Shown here piece by piece: positions 1 to 8,188 of a DNA stretch of 64,000 nucleotides. The stretch is from Thermoactinospora rubra. Its GTDB lineage: Bacteria; Actinomycetota; Actinomycetes; Streptosporangiales; Streptosporangiaceae. A program made the position numbers and the translations under genes. How positions within the stretch are numbered: position 1 is the stretch's first letter; every line of letters begins with the position of its first letter. The notes beneath the pieces were generated by a model. That model did not search any database. It worked only from the letters and a program-made list of their open reading frames with translations, and was not told the origin of the DNA. The stretch spans positions 1 through 64,000 of the forward strand of contig NZ_KZ084334.1 in NCBI RefSeq assembly GCF_002093975.1. Direction: 5' to 3'.

Positions 1-417
1 CAGCTCGCCGCCCTCGTGGATGGAGCCGGGCGTCTCGGGGGCCACATGGCTGGGCACGCCGCCGGGGAAGGAGAACTGGCGGAACAGCCGCCGCATGCCC
101 ACCGCATCCTGGGAGATATCCGGATATTTCTCGCTATAGGTGCCCTCCAGCCAGGCGTGCGCCACCGCCGCCGGGCCGCCGTGCCCGGGCCCGGCGATGT
201 AGATCATGTCCTGGTCGCGCTCGGCGATGATCCGGTTGAGGTGGGCGAAGCAGAAGGTCAGCCCCGGCGTGGTGCCCCAGTGGCCCAGCAGCCGCGGCTT
301 GATGTACTCGGGCCGCAGCGGCTCGGCGAGCAGGGGATTGTCCAGCAGGTAGATCTGCCCGACGGAGAGGTAGTTGGCGGCGCGCCAGTAGGCGTCGATC
401 CTGTCCATGCCGTCCAT
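1..417 (-). CDS. xfp: phosphoketolase (XFP), N-terminal part, cut by window edge
   Basis: The first ~139 residues of a thiamine-diphosphate phosphoketolase, which cleaves xylulose-5-P or fructose-6-P with phosphate to acetyl-phosphate and an aldose phosphate. The reverse strand reads [15 protein letters not shown] near the start, then [35 protein letters not shown] and [16 protein letters not shown], all signature stretches of the XFP N-terminal domain. The start at 417 is preceded by GGAAGG nine bases upstream; an in-frame ATG at 408 is the alternative. The rest lies left of the window, so completeness cannot be judged. A possible hypoxia-type box lies 37-50 bp upstream. Confidence 0.9.
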   Translation of the reverse strand, partial: MDGMDRIDAYWRAANYLSVGQIYLLDNPLLAEPLRPEYIKPRLLGHWGTTPGLTFCFAHLNRIIAERDQDMIYIAGPGHGGPAAVAHAWLEGTYSEKYPDISQDAVGMRRLFRQFSFPGGVPSHVAPETPGSIHEGGEL

Positions 418-453
418 GCCTGTGAGCCTTCCGCGCGGTCCCTCGTTCCTGCA

Positions 454-467
454 GAGACCTTGGTCCC
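454..467. promoter_or_regulatory. imperfect palindrome upstream of xfp, DevR/OsdR-like candidate
   Basis: GAGACCTTGGTCCC (reverse GGGACCAAGGTCTC) is a 14-bp near-palindrome 37-50 bp upstream of the phosphoketolase start. It resembles the GGGACTWWAGTCCC core of the DevR/DosR hypoxia box. That xfp belongs to such a regulon here is inference; no regulator gene is in the window. Confidence 0.3.
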
Positions 468-686
468 TACCCCGTCGGGCCGTCCGCCACCTCTGATCGC
501 CCATTTGGGGGAGGTCCGGAAGGCGCGGCCGATGATCGAGACCGCCCGGGCGCCGGTCAGGGAAAACGGTGCCGACCTGCACCGTTACGCGGGGGCGTGG
601 CCTTCCACGCCTCCCCGAATCGCACGCCGGGGCTCTGGAAGGCGACGCGGCACGTGACGTCGTTGGCGGCGTGCAGGGGTTGGAGA

Positions 687-915
687 TCAGAGGCGCGTCG
701 CCTGGCCGAGGCTCAGCCCCATGAAGATCATGAAAGGTTCGAGGTTGGACAAGCCGGCTTCGGTGTGATCGAAGATGGGGATCTCCGTAAAGCCCAGCGA
801 TCGGTACAGGGCCTTGATCTCCCCCGTCGTCGCGTCGACGGGCTTGAGCGCGCCGGTGCCGACGACCTGTCCTTCCTCCCCGCCGGCCCGTGCGATCAGC
901 AGGCGGCCCGTGGTC
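687..915 (-). pseudogene. GNAT acetyltransferase with internal deletion of the CoA-binding motif
   Basis: The reverse strand reads [20 protein letters not shown] then [12 protein letters not shown], the beta-strand 4 region of a GNAT N-acetyltransferase, and then runs straight into [14 protein letters not shown], the C-terminal motif B region. About 40 residues carrying motif A (R/QxxGxG/A, which binds the pyrophosphate of acetyl-CoA) are missing at the junction. The N-terminal third is also gone: beyond about 915 the DNA is antisense to an ABC ATPase remnant. The product could not bind CoA normally, so I call it a remnant. The exact right boundary is uncertain by about 20 bp. Confidence 0.7.
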
Positions 916-926
916 CGAGCAGATGA

Positions 927-1211
927 GGCAGTTCCTGGCTGAACGGGGGCCGGCTGCAGGTCAGCGGCGGCATCGAGGACCTGCTCGACGAGCATCTCGT
1001 GCTCACCGGACCGGAAGAGGCCTCGGCGGCGGGGACGCGGGTGGTGGGCGCGAGCCGTACCGGCAGGCAGGTCAGCATGCTGGTCAGGGGCGCGCCCCCG
1101 CCCGATCCGCGCTGGCAGGCGCGGCGCCCCGGGCTGGAGGAGCCGGTCATGGGCTACCTGCGCAGCCCCGAGTCGGCGGCACTGCCGGGGCTGACGGGGG
1201 TGGGCGCGTGA
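927..1211 (+). pseudogene. C-terminal remnant of an ABC transporter ATPase
   Basis: After an in-frame stop at 924-926 the frame reads GGIEDLLDEHLVLTGPEE and then an ~70-residue tail ending in GLTGVGA. This is the C-terminal regulatory part of actinobacterial drug/antibiotic-type ABC ATPases, downstream of the nucleotide-binding domain. Walker A, signature and Walker B segments are absent. The stop TGA (1209-1211) overlaps the GTG start (1208) of a permease remnant, preserving the original operon order. It abuts the GNAT remnant, indicating a deletion joint near 915-930. Confidence 0.7.
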
Positions 1212-1994
1212 TCTGGGTGACCTGGCGCCGGCACCGGGCGCAGATCCTCGTGACCACAGGCTTCCTGGCGCTGCTGGGCGTGCTGCTGCTGGGCTCGGCG
1301 GTCGAGGCGAGCCGGTATGTGGCCGAGCACGCCCCGCCCGGCTGCCCGGGAGCCGCCGTGGCGTGCGGGGACCTCGCGGCGGCGCTCGGGCAGCGCTACG
1401 ACGCGGTCTACTCGGTGTTCGGCTGGATGCCGCTGGTGGCGCCGGCGTTGATCGGGGCGCTCTGGGGAGCGCCGCTGCTCGGCCGCGAGTACGAGCGCGG
1501 CACCCACCGCCTGGCCTGGACCCAGTCCGTGCCCGTGTGGCGGTGGCCGGCGGTCAAGCTGGCGGTCCTGGGCGGGGCGGTCGTGGCCGGTGGGCTGCTG
1601 CTTTCGCTCATGGTGAGCCTGTGGCGGCCGGTGTTCAGGACGGGGGTCGACTCCACGTTCGGCAACATCGGCGTGTTCAACATGGTCGGCGTGGTGGCTG
1701 TATGCGTTCGCGCTGGGCACGCTGGCCGGCGCGGTGTTCCGGCGCACGCTGCCGGCGATGGCGCTGGTCGTGGCCGGCGTGACGGTGACGATGTTCACGC
1801 TGTTCCAGGTGAGCGACCACTACGCCGAGGCGTGGGAGCAGTGCCTGTTCGGCAAGGGATACCGGTACGCGGTGTACTGCCATCCGCCGTCCAGGTTCTG
1901 GCGCTTCCAGTGGACCGAGGCGGGAATCCTGGCGCTCGCGGCGGCGGTCCTCGGCGGCCTGGCCGTGCGCCGTGCGCTCCGCCGGCCCGGCTGA
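1208..1994 (+). pseudogene. ABC-2 type permease with one frameshift
   Basis: From GTG 1208 the frame encodes a membrane protein beginning VIWVTWRRHRAQ with hydrophobic segments (TTGFLALLGVLLLG, PLVAPALIGALWGAP, AVVAGGLLLSLMV) and the ABC permease motif REYERGTHRLAWTQS. Near 1695-1700 the frame breaks; the continuation, WLYAFALGTLAGAVFRR then PAMALVVAGVTVTM, is in a different frame and ends at 1994. One single-base indel explains the break. Its ATPase partner immediately upstream is also broken, which favours decay over a sequencing slip. The family usually exports drugs or peptides; the substrate is unknown. Confidence 0.75.
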
Positions 1995-2063
1995 CAGGCC
2001 CGGTTCCATCAGGAAGGCCCGCACCGGCGAACGGTGCGGGCCCGATGCCTGGGCGGCAAAAGG

Positions 2064-2270
2064 TCAGGCGGGAACGATGTTCTCGGCCTGCAGGCCCTTC
2101 TGGCCCTGCGTGACGTCGAAGGCCACCCGCTGGCCCTCGTGCAGCTCCCGGTAACCGCCCTGGGAGACGATGTTGGAGTAGTGCGCGAAGACGTCGCCGG
2201 CGCCGCCGTCCTGCTCGATGAAGCCGAAGCCCTTTTCAGCGTTGAACCACTTCACGGTTCCGGTGCTCAT
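2064..2270 (-). CDS. cold-shock protein (CspA family)
   Basis: A 68-residue single cold-shock domain. It contains both RNA-binding motifs, KGFGFIEQ (RNP1) and DVFAHYSNI (RNP2-type), and the opening [12 protein letters not shown] of the family. The length is typical (65-70). The start at 2270 has an excellent ribosome site, AAGGAGA six bases upstream; longer readings into the leader are not supported. Such proteins bind single-stranded RNA and act as RNA chaperones in the cytoplasm. The gene stands alone, downstream in the same direction of the DUF5994-GNAT gene and separated from it by a terminator. Confidence 0.95.
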   Translation of the reverse strand: MSTGTVKWFNAEKGFGFIEQDGGAGDVFAHYSNIVSQGGYRELHEGQRVAFDVTQGQKGLQAENIVPA

Positions 2271-2351
2271 GTCGATCTCCTTGACAGGCAGAAGTGGAGT
2301 CCGCCCTGTGCGGATTCCTCGTCGGTGATGAGCCCATCCGGAGATGACCGG

Positions 2352-2390
2352 CAAACAAAAAACGCACCCGAGGTCACAGCCCTCAGGTGC
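2352..2390 (-). terminator. Rho-independent terminator after the DUF5994-GNAT gene
   Basis: On the reverse strand GCACCTGAGG and CCTCGGGTGC form a 10-bp stem (one mismatch) around a 7-base loop, followed at once by GTTTTTTGTTTG. This is the clearest intrinsic terminator in the window and insulates the cold-shock gene from the gene ending at 2429. Confidence 0.85.
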
Positions 2391-2428
2391 ATCTAAAGTC
2401 CCTATGGGTTACCACAACGTCTGTGAGC

Positions 2429-3757
2429 CTAGCACACCCGGGAGGCCGCGGTGTCGTTTCGGGTGTAGGTGTAGAGCCGGTCGACCAACGCGAATCCGGC
2501 CGTGTCGAAGAGGGACGCGCCCTCGCCGTCGGCGTAGAGGACGGCCTCGTGCGCTCCGTGCGCGTAGAGCAGGGCGAGCGCCCGGTCCAGCAGGGCCCGG
2601 TCGAGTTCCTGGTCGGCGTGGGCGGCGTCGGGCCCGAACCACCACAGGGTGCCGACGCCGTCCGACGGCGTCGCGGCGACGGCCTCGGCGGCGAGGTCGT
2701 GGCCGGGGATGGTCAGCCACCAGCCCGAAGGGACCGAACTCGGCGCGACCTGGATCTGTGAGCTCACGGCCACCGGGCGGATGCCGGCCGACACGCGGCG
2801 CAGGTAGCGCCACGAGTCGGAGCTGGAGAAGCCCGCCTGCTCCAGGACGAGGGAGGTGACCGGGCGGCGTGCCGCCGGGAGGGCGGCCAGGGTCGGGTTC
2901 AGCGCCGAGGCGAACGCGAAGGCGTGCACGGCGGATCTGCGCCTCAGGCGGCGCAGCGCGTGCTCGACCAGGATCTCGACGACGGCCGGGACCTCACGAG
3001 CGTGCAACCAGAGGATCAACCCCGCATCGTCTCGGGGGCGCACCGCGTACGACACGGCGCCGAGCACGGCGCCCGCCTTGTCGACCAGCACATCGGTGTG
3101 CGGCGGATCGAGCTCCGCCCAGGGAAGGGGGTTGCCGGCCGACGTCCCCGTCACCGCGTCGCCGAGCATCCGGGGGGAGCACGCCGGCTGGCCGGGAAGG
3201 CGGTCGGCGTTCACCAGCGCCAGCGTCGCCGCCAGGTCGGCGGAGCCGTACGGGCGTACGGCGGAGCCTCGAACGGGAGGCGGCGCGGGTTCCGCGCCGG
3301 ACGCCGGCCGGGCGGTCGCGCCGCGGGCCAGGATGTCGGCGGCGAACATGCTGCTTCCAGGGCACGCCGCGGCGGCCATCGCGGCCTCGGCCACGGATTC
3401 GGCCGTGTCCGGCGGGATCACCAGGAGCAGCAGGCCGTCCTGGTCGCCGCGGATCACCCTGATCGTCCCCGCGGTCCCGGGCAGGTAGCTGATCCGGAGG
3501 AATCGGCCCTTCATCACGAGGTGGTGGGGGACGACGTCCCAGGCGTCCGGATCGAGCCGTACCCGCAGGACCGGGCCGAAGCGGGGGTCGAGGGCGGCGA
3601 GGAGAGCCGGGAGTTCGCGCTGCGGATCGCGGGACCTGGGCCACCAGGCGCCGTCGAACATGCCCTCGCGGGTGAGCGTCGGCTCCAGCAGCAGCCTGGC
3701 ACCCGGGAGCTCGGCACCGCCTGCCGAAGTGGATGGTGCCGGCGAGTTCGGCGTCAT
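2429..3757 (-). CDS. DUF5994-GNAT fusion protein
   Basis: A 442-residue protein. Residues ~20-140 match the actinobacterial DUF5994 family (EGMFDGAWWPRSRD, then ELPALLAALDPRFGPVLRV and LLLLVIPPDTAE). Residues ~165-440 have the layout of one or two GNAT acyltransferase-like domains (VRPYGSADLAATLALVN, WLHAREVPAVVEILVEHAL, VTSLVLEQAGFSSSDSWRYL, ALALLYAHGAHEAVLYADG, LFDTAGFALVDRLYTYTRN). No signal peptide or membrane segment is visible, so it is probably cytoplasmic. The acceptor substrate cannot be read from sequence. The start at 3757 lacks a strong ribosome site; an upstream leader is possible. The two-domain fusion is unusual, and the function is unknown. Confidence 0.7.
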   Translation of the reverse strand: MTPNSPAPSTSAGGAELPGARLLLEPTLTREGMFDGAWWPRSRDPQRELPALLAALDPRFGPVLRVRLDPDAWDVVPHHLVMKGRFLRISYLPGTAGTIRVIRGDQDGLLLLVIPPDTAESVAEAAMAAAACPGSSMFAADILARGATARPASGAEPAPPPVRGSAVRPYGSADLAATLALVNADRLPGQPACSPRMLGDAVTGTSAGNPLPWAELDPPHTDVLVDKAGAVLGAVSYAVRPRDDAGLILWLHAREVPAVVEILVEHALRRLRRRSAVHAFAFASALNPTLAALPAARRPVTSLVLEQAGFSSSDSWRYLRRVSAGIRPVAVSSQIQVAPSSVPSGWWLTIPGHDLAAEAVAATPSDGVGTLWWFGPDAAHADQELDRALLDRALALLYAHGAHEAVLYADGEGASLFDTAGFALVDRLYTYTRNDTAASRVC

Positions 3758-3895
3758 GGCGTGCCGCCCGTCTCCGGCTCGTGGAGCCGGCTGCTCGTCC
3801 GGGGCATCGCCGGCTGACTGCCGACCTGTGGAATGTCCTCGGTCCCCTCCACCGTACGCCTCGCGGCGGGCGCCGGACAGGAGCGCACCGGCCGA

Positions 3896-4670
3896 TCATC
3901 CGAGCCGGTCCGCCAAGGCGCCGCCGGTTTCCAGCCAGCCGAGCCGCCGGGCGAGGTGCCTGGCGGCTTCGATGACGGCCTCGACGTACGGTGACCGGTC
4001 GCCCGCCCGCCACAGCAACGACCACGGATACCAGGTCTCCGGCTCCACCAGCGGCTTCCAGACGGTGCCCGGGCGGCTGGAGGCGGCGGCGGAGGAGGGA
4101 AGGCACAGCAGGCATCGGCCCTGGAGGACGAGGTCGGCCGCGGCCCGCGTGCTCTCCACCGTCCCCTCGTAGACGGCGGGGACGAAGCCCTTCGAACGGC
4201 ACAGCTCCACGACGAACTGGTTGAACTCCGGAGCGCGGTCCTCCTCGCCCAGCAGGAGACGTTCGCCGGCGAGCGCGATGACCGGGACGCCGTCCTGGGC
4301 GGCGAACGGGTGCGTGCCGGGCACCAGCACGCCCAGCCGGTCGAGGCGGACGAGCTCCGAGGCCACCGCCGGCGGCGTCAACGAGGCCCGCCCGCAGCGC
4401 GGGGGCCTGCGACGCGGCGCTGCGGGCAGCCTGGGCGGCACGGTCGACGTGGGCGAGGATCTGCCGCGCTTCGACCAGGAACACCCGGCCCGCCTCGGTC
4501 AACGCCACGCGATGGGTGGTGCGGTCCAGCAGCCGGACCCCCAGCTCCCGCTCCAGCCTTCGCACCTGCTGGCTCAACACCGACTGCACGATGTGCTCCC
4601 GCAGCGCGGCCCGCCCGAAGTGGAGTTCTTCGGCAAGCGTGACGAAATACCGGATCTGCCGCAGCTCCAT
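3896..4670 (-). pseudogene. LysR-family regulator, deleted and frameshifted
   Basis: From ATG 4670 the frame encodes a full LysR N-terminal helix-turn-helix (MELRQIRYFVTLAEELHFGR, then LSQQVRRLERELGVRLLDRT and ALTEAGRVFLVEARQIL). Around 4370-4390 it loses frame; the effector-domain half (VASELVRLDRLGVLVPGTHP, LLLGEEDRAPEFNQFVVEL, then WYPWSLLWRAGD) continues in another frame to 3896. The span is 775 bp, about 40 codons short of a normal ~300-residue LysR and not divisible by three, so a deletion plus a frameshift removed the start of the co-inducer domain. The DNA-binding part could still be made as a truncated protein. Confidence 0.8.
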
Positions 4671-4756
4671 GAAGCCGCCTTCATTTGGTCTGCTCGTTCC
4701 AGCGTAGACAAGCCCGCACGTGGTGAGATGGAACCGGTGGCTAAGGAGGGTGGGAA

Positions 4757-6016
4757 CTGGACGCGCTCGAGTACCTGGGACTGCTCTCCGAGGTCTCCAC
4801 GGCGATGAACAGCAGCCTGGACGTCGACACCACGCTGCAGCGGCTGGCCCGGCTCCTGGTGCCCAGGCTGGCGGACTGGTGCGCGGTCGACGTGGTGGAA
4901 GGCGGCGTGGAGGGCGGGCACGTGCGGCGCGTGAGCGTGGCCCGCCGGGGCCTGGAAGAGCATGCCGGCCACCTGTCCGAGAAGCTGGGCCCGTTGCCGA
5001 GGGAGGTGGAGGCGCCGCTCCTGCGGACGCTCCGCGGCTCCGGCCCGATGCTGATCGGCCGCTCGGCCGGGGGCGGCCAGGCCGACGGTTCGGTGCAGGA
5101 GGCGCTTGTCCAGCTCCGCCGGCTTCTCGGCGCCGACTCGGCGATCGTGGCCCCCTTGCGCGTGCGAGGCCAGGTGCTGGGGGCGCTGACGCTGGCCCGC
5201 TTCGATCCCGGCGAGGCGCTGACCGACGACGACCTGCCGATCGTGGAGGACCTGGCGCATCGGGCCGCGCTCGCCGTCGACAACGCGCGCCTGTACGGCT
5301 TGCAGCACGAGATGGCCTACCGGCTTCAGCAGGCGTTGCTGCCCAGGCTGCCCGACCTCGGCCCGCTGGAGGTGGCCGCCCGGTACCTGCCGGCCCGCGA
5401 GTCCTCCCGCGTCGGGGGAGACTGGTACGACGTCTTCCGGCTCCCCGACCGGGTGCCCGCCCTGGTGATCGGAGACGTCGCCGGTCACGACATCGACGCC
5501 GCCGCGCAGATGGGCGAGGTGCGCAACATGCTCCGCGCGCTCGCCTTCGACCGGCGCGAATCGCCGGCGCGGATCGTGGCCCGCCTGGACCTGGCCCTCG
5601 CCGGGCTGGGCGGCGGGTTCTTCACCACCATGGTCCTGGCCCGGGTCGAGGGCCCGCCGTCCGGCCCCTGGCGTCTTCGGTGGACCAATGCCGGCCATCC
5701 CGCGCCGTTGCTCGTGGGCGCGGACGGCCGTACCCACTTCCTGGAGGGCGGCCACGCTCCGCTTCTCGGCTTCGACGCCACCCTCCCCCGTCACGACGCC
5801 GTCGAGGCGTTGCCCCCGCGCTCGACCGTCCTGCTCTACACCGACGGGCTGATCGAGCGCCGCACGGAGCCGATCGACCGCAGCATGATCAGGCTGCGCA
5901 GGCAGGCGGCGGCGCTGGCCCTGGCGGACATCCAGACGTTCTGCGACGAGCTGGTGGCTCCCAACGAGGACGACGACGTCGCCCTGCTCGCCGTACGGGT
6001 GCCGGCATCCGGATGA
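4757..6016 (+). CDS. GAF-domain PP2C-type (SpoIIE) serine phosphatase
   Basis: A cytoplasmic two-domain signalling phosphatase of about 419 residues. A GAF sensor domain (roughly residues 20-180) is followed by a SpoIIE/PP2C domain with the metal-binding motifs GGDWYDVF, VIGDVAGHDIDAAA and a C-terminal EDDDVALLAV. The family dephosphorylates anti-anti-sigma factors in partner-switching networks; no partner gene is nearby. Start: a perfect AGGAGG (4744-4749) sits seven bases before a CTG at 4757, and the residues read from it (LDALEYLGLLSEVSTAMNSS) look like the normal GAF lead-in. There is no ATG, GTG or TTG between the stop at 4742 and ATG 4805. I therefore favour the CTG start; ATG 4805 gives 403 residues. 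Confidence 0.85.
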   Translation: MDALEYLGLLSEVSTAMNSSLDVDTTLQRLARLLVPRLADWCAVDVVEGGVEGGHVRRVSVARRGLEEHAGHLSEKLGPLPREVEAPLLRTLRGSGPMLIGRSAGGGQADGSVQEALVQLRRLLGADSAIVAPLRVRGQVLGALTLARFDPGEALTDDDLPIVEDLAHRAALAVDNARLYGLQHEMAYRLQQALLPRLPDLGPLEVAARYLPARESSRVGGDWYDVFRLPDRVPALVIGDVAGHDIDAAAQMGEVRNMLRALAFDRRESPARIVARLDLALAGLGGGFFTTMVLARVEGPPSGPWRLRWTNAGHPAPLLVGADGRTHFLEGGHAPLLGFDATLPRHDAVEALPPRSTVLLYTDGLIERRTEPIDRSMIRLRRQAAALALADIQTFCDELVAPNEDDDVALLAVRVPASG

Positions 6017-6107
6017 TTGTCACGGCGCCTGATGAGACGAGTCCGACTCGGGGGTTTCCGTCCGCGCGCAGATGTGCTGAGCTGGGCGCGTACCCGAAGG
6101 GAATCGC

Positions 6108-6968
6108 ATGATCCTGGTCATCGGCGCGCGCAGCCGGCTCGGCGCCGAAGCGGTCCGCGTCCTGGCCCGCTCCGGGCAGAGCGTGAGGGTCCTGGCGCGC
6201 CACGCCGGAGCTCACCTCCAGCTCCCAGGCGTGGAGACCGTCGTCGGCGACCTGGCGGACGGTGACAGCCTGGGCCGGGCCATGCGCGGCGCGGACCGGG
6301 TCCTGATGGCGACCCCGCCCTCGCCGGACACGGTGGCCTGGACGCGACACGCCGTGGCCGCGGCGATGCGCGCGCAGGTGAGGCTGTTCGTCCGCTGCTC
6401 GATGATGGGCGCGGATCCGGCCTCGCCGGGCGTGCTCATGAGGGGCCACGGCCTGAGCGACGTCGCGCTGGCGGAGTCCGGGGTGCCGTTCGTCATCCTG
6501 CGCCCCAACTCCTGCATGCAGGACTGCCTGGCCGCCATCCTCGTCTCGGTCGACGCCCGAGGCCGCTTCCGCGCGTCGATGGGCCAGGTCAGGGTCAGCA
6601 TGGTCGACGCGCGGGACGTGGCCGCCGCCGCCCACGCGGTGCTCGCCCAGCCCGGTCACGCGGGCAACGCCTACGTCCTCACCGGCCCGGAGGCGCTGTC
6701 GTACCAGGACATCGCCGACCAGCTGACCAAGGTCCTGGCGACCAGGGTCACCTATGTCGACAGCCCGCCCCCCGCATCGGAACGGGCCTATGCCGCCAGC
6801 GGGCTCGACCTCTGGCACAGCGGCGCCCTCGCCGAGTGGGACGACCACCGGCGGCGCTCCGGACGGGACGGCCCCGCCTCGCAGGTCGGCGACGACCTTC
6901 CCCGCCTCATCGGCCGCCCGGCGTGCTCGCTGTCCCAGCTCATCGGGGAAACCGTCGTCCAGCCCTGA
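6108..6968 (+). CDS. NAD(P)-binding NmrA/SDR-like oxidoreductase
   Basis: A 286-residue atypical short-chain dehydrogenase of the NmrA type. The N-terminus has a Rossmann opening, ILVIGARSRLGAEAVRVLA, a variant of GxxGxxG, followed by VVGDLADGDSLGRAMRGADR, the usual acidic second-strand segment. The middle part (VRLFVRCSMMGA, PFVILRPNSCMQD, VSMVDARDVAAAAHAVL, YVLTGPEALSYQDIADQL) matches proteins annotated as NmrA or azoreductase-like. It is cytoplasmic; members bind NAD(P) as redox sensors or reduce small molecules. The start at 6108 has GGGAATCGC just upstream. The gene is monocistronic, 91 bp after the phosphatase. The substrate is unknown. Confidence 0.8.
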   Translation: MILVIGARSRLGAEAVRVLARSGQSVRVLARHAGAHLQLPGVETVVGDLADGDSLGRAMRGADRVLMATPPSPDTVAWTRHAVAAAMRAQVRLFVRCSMMGADPASPGVLMRGHGLSDVALAESGVPFVILRPNSCMQDCLAAILVSVDARGRFRASMGQVRVSMVDARDVAAAAHAVLAQPGHAGNAYVLTGPEALSYQDIADQLTKVLATRVTYVDSPPPASERAYAASGLDLWHSGALAEWDDHRRRSGRDGPASQVGDDLPRLIGRPACSLSQLIGETVVQP

Positions 6969-7096
6969 GATCGGGCGGGAAAGGCACCTTGGTCTGCGAC
7001 AATGGAGGGGAGACGGCGTCCGCCCCTCCGCTTCGCGGTCCGCCGCTTCCCGCGGGAGGCGTGGACACCGTGCCGTGCCCGCGTTCCAGAGGAGAC

Positions 7097-7141
7097 ATGA
7101 CCGTGGCCGAGTGGCTGATGCTCCACAAGGAGGCCTCATGA
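7097..7141 (+). CDS. putative 14-residue leader peptide, ATGA-coupled to the next gene
   Basis: A short frame, MTVAEWLMLHKEAS, starts at ATG 7097 behind GAGGAGA and ends in TGA 7139-7141, which overlaps the ATG (7138) of the next gene as ATGA. The ribosome site of the downstream gene (AAGGAGG, 7127-7133) lies inside the leader, so its translation would be coupled. Reality rests only on the two good ribosome sites and the overlap. Confidence 0.4.
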   Translation: MTVAEWLMLHKEAS

Positions 7142-7380
7142 CGGCCGCGGACGCATGGACGGATCTGCTGTCCGGCCTGGAAGGCGGTCAGCAGCGGGTG
7201 ACGGTCCACCTGGCCGGTGGCCAGTCGCTCAAGGGAGTCGTCGTCGAGCTGGACCGCACTCGGCAGGTCGTCGTCCTCGACGAGTACGCGCACGGGTCCG
7301 CCGCGGCGAGACACGAATCCCCCGTCCACACGGTCCTTCTGCCGGGGATCCAGGCTGTGACGGTCCACAAGCAGGAGTAG
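7138..7380 (+). CDS. small beta-rich protein, possible Sm/SH3-like barrel
   Basis: An 80-residue protein of no family I can name. After a short amphipathic N-terminal helix (AWTDLLSGLEGG) it is made of alternating strands: QRVTVHLAGGQSLKGVVVEL, then RQVVVLDEY, a Gly/Ala/His-rich stretch, and HTVLLPGIQAVTVHKQE. The pattern 'V-x-L-x-G-G-x-x-L-x-G-x-V-x-x-x-D' is that of small beta-barrels such as LSm/Hfq or SH3-like folds, but an RNA-binding role is only a guess. The start at 7138 has AAGGAGG five bases upstream and overlaps the leader stop by ATGA. It is cytoplasmic, with no transmembrane segment. The end faces the TetR gene. Confidence 0.6.
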   Translation: MTAADAWTDLLSGLEGGQQRVTVHLAGGQSLKGVVVELDRTRQVVVLDEYAHGSAAARHESPVHTVLLPGIQAVTVHKQE

Positions 7381-7415
7381 CCGAACACGGCCGCGGCCGG
7401 AAGCTCGGCCCAGGG

Positions 7416-8006
7416 TCAGCGCGGTTGGCGCAGCCCCGCGATGAGGAGCCCGACCATGCGGCGCGCGTCGTAGCGGGGGTCGCTGTCCGCGCCGATGCAG
7501 AGGTTCCCGACGCCGCGCATGAGCTCGTAGGGCTGCAGGCCGGAGCGTATCTCGCCCGAGGCGGCCGCGGCTTCGAGCAGCCGGCCGCAGACGGGCAGGA
7601 GGCGGTCGAGGAAGTAGGCGTGCAGCGCGTCGAAGCCGGGAGTGCCGGGCTGGAGCACGGCGGCGAGCCCGTGCTTGGTGACCAGGAAGTCGGCGAAGAG
7701 GCCGATCCATTGCTCGAGCGCGGCGTAGGGGGTCGCGCTGGACTCCAGCAGGGCCGGGCCGGCCTCGGCGCAGGCCTCGATCTGGTGCCGGTAGACGGCG
7801 ATGATCAGGTCCGCCCGGGTCGGGAAGTGGCGGTAGATCGTGGCCGTCCCGACACCGGCCTTGGCCGCGATGTCGCGAATCGGGGCATCCACGCCTGAGG
7901 TCACGAAGATCGCGGCGGCCGCGTCGAGCAGGGTCTTCTCGTTGCGCCGGGCATCGGCTCGCTTGGGCCGGGCCGCCTGCCCCGCCCTCCGGTCGCTCTC
8001 GTTCAT
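7416..8006 (-). CDS. TetR-family transcriptional repressor
   Basis: A 196-residue TetR regulator. The N-terminal helix-turn-helix is clear: LLDAAAAIFVTSGVDAPIRD, then IAAKAGVGTATIYRHFPTRA and DLIIAVYRHQ. The remaining helices form the ligand-binding and dimer domain. I start at ATG 8006; a longer reading to 8072 would pass through the operator palindromes and is unlikely. It is divergent from an alpha/beta hydrolase, and two near-identical palindromes in the shared 182-bp gap are the probable binding sites for autoregulation and control of the hydrolase. The inducer is unknown. Confidence 0.9.
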   Translation of the reverse strand: MNESDRRAGQAARPKRADARRNEKTLLDAAAAIFVTSGVDAPIRDIAAKAGVGTATIYRHFPTRADLIIAVYRHQIEACAEAGPALLESSATPYAALEQWIGLFADFLVTKHGLAAVLQPGTPGFDALHAYFLDRLLPVCGRLLEAAAASGEIRSGLQPYELMRGVGNLCIGADSDPRYDARRMVGLLIAGLRQPR

Positions 8007-8038
8007 CCCGCCGTTTCCCTCCGCCACGAGATTGCTAA

Positions 8039-8080
8039 ACGGGACAAGGTCCCGTATCTTTAATCGGGACAACGTCCCGT
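8039..8080. promoter_or_regulatory. two palindromic operators between tetR and hydrolase genes
   Basis: ACGGGACAAGGTCCCGT (8039-8055) and TCGGGACAACGTCCCGT (8064-8080) share the arm CGGGAC...GTCCCG and have centres 25 bp apart. Both lie between the divergent starts at 8006 and 8189. The paired arrangement suits cooperative binding of two TetR dimers. That the adjacent TetR protein binds them is inference from position and symmetry. Confidence 0.75.
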
Positions 8081-8188
8081 TTTCTCATGATGCCAGACCA
8101 GGGACCCGACGACCAGGCCACGCGGTACCGGCACGCTTCTCGGGCCCGGCACACCGCCCCGCCAAGGAACCAAACGAAGGGCACAGCC

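Noticed and set aside
890-2113. One 407-residue protein spanning the ABC remnants
   Set aside because: It joins unrelated frames; the true content is an ATPase tail plus a permease interrupted by a frameshift.
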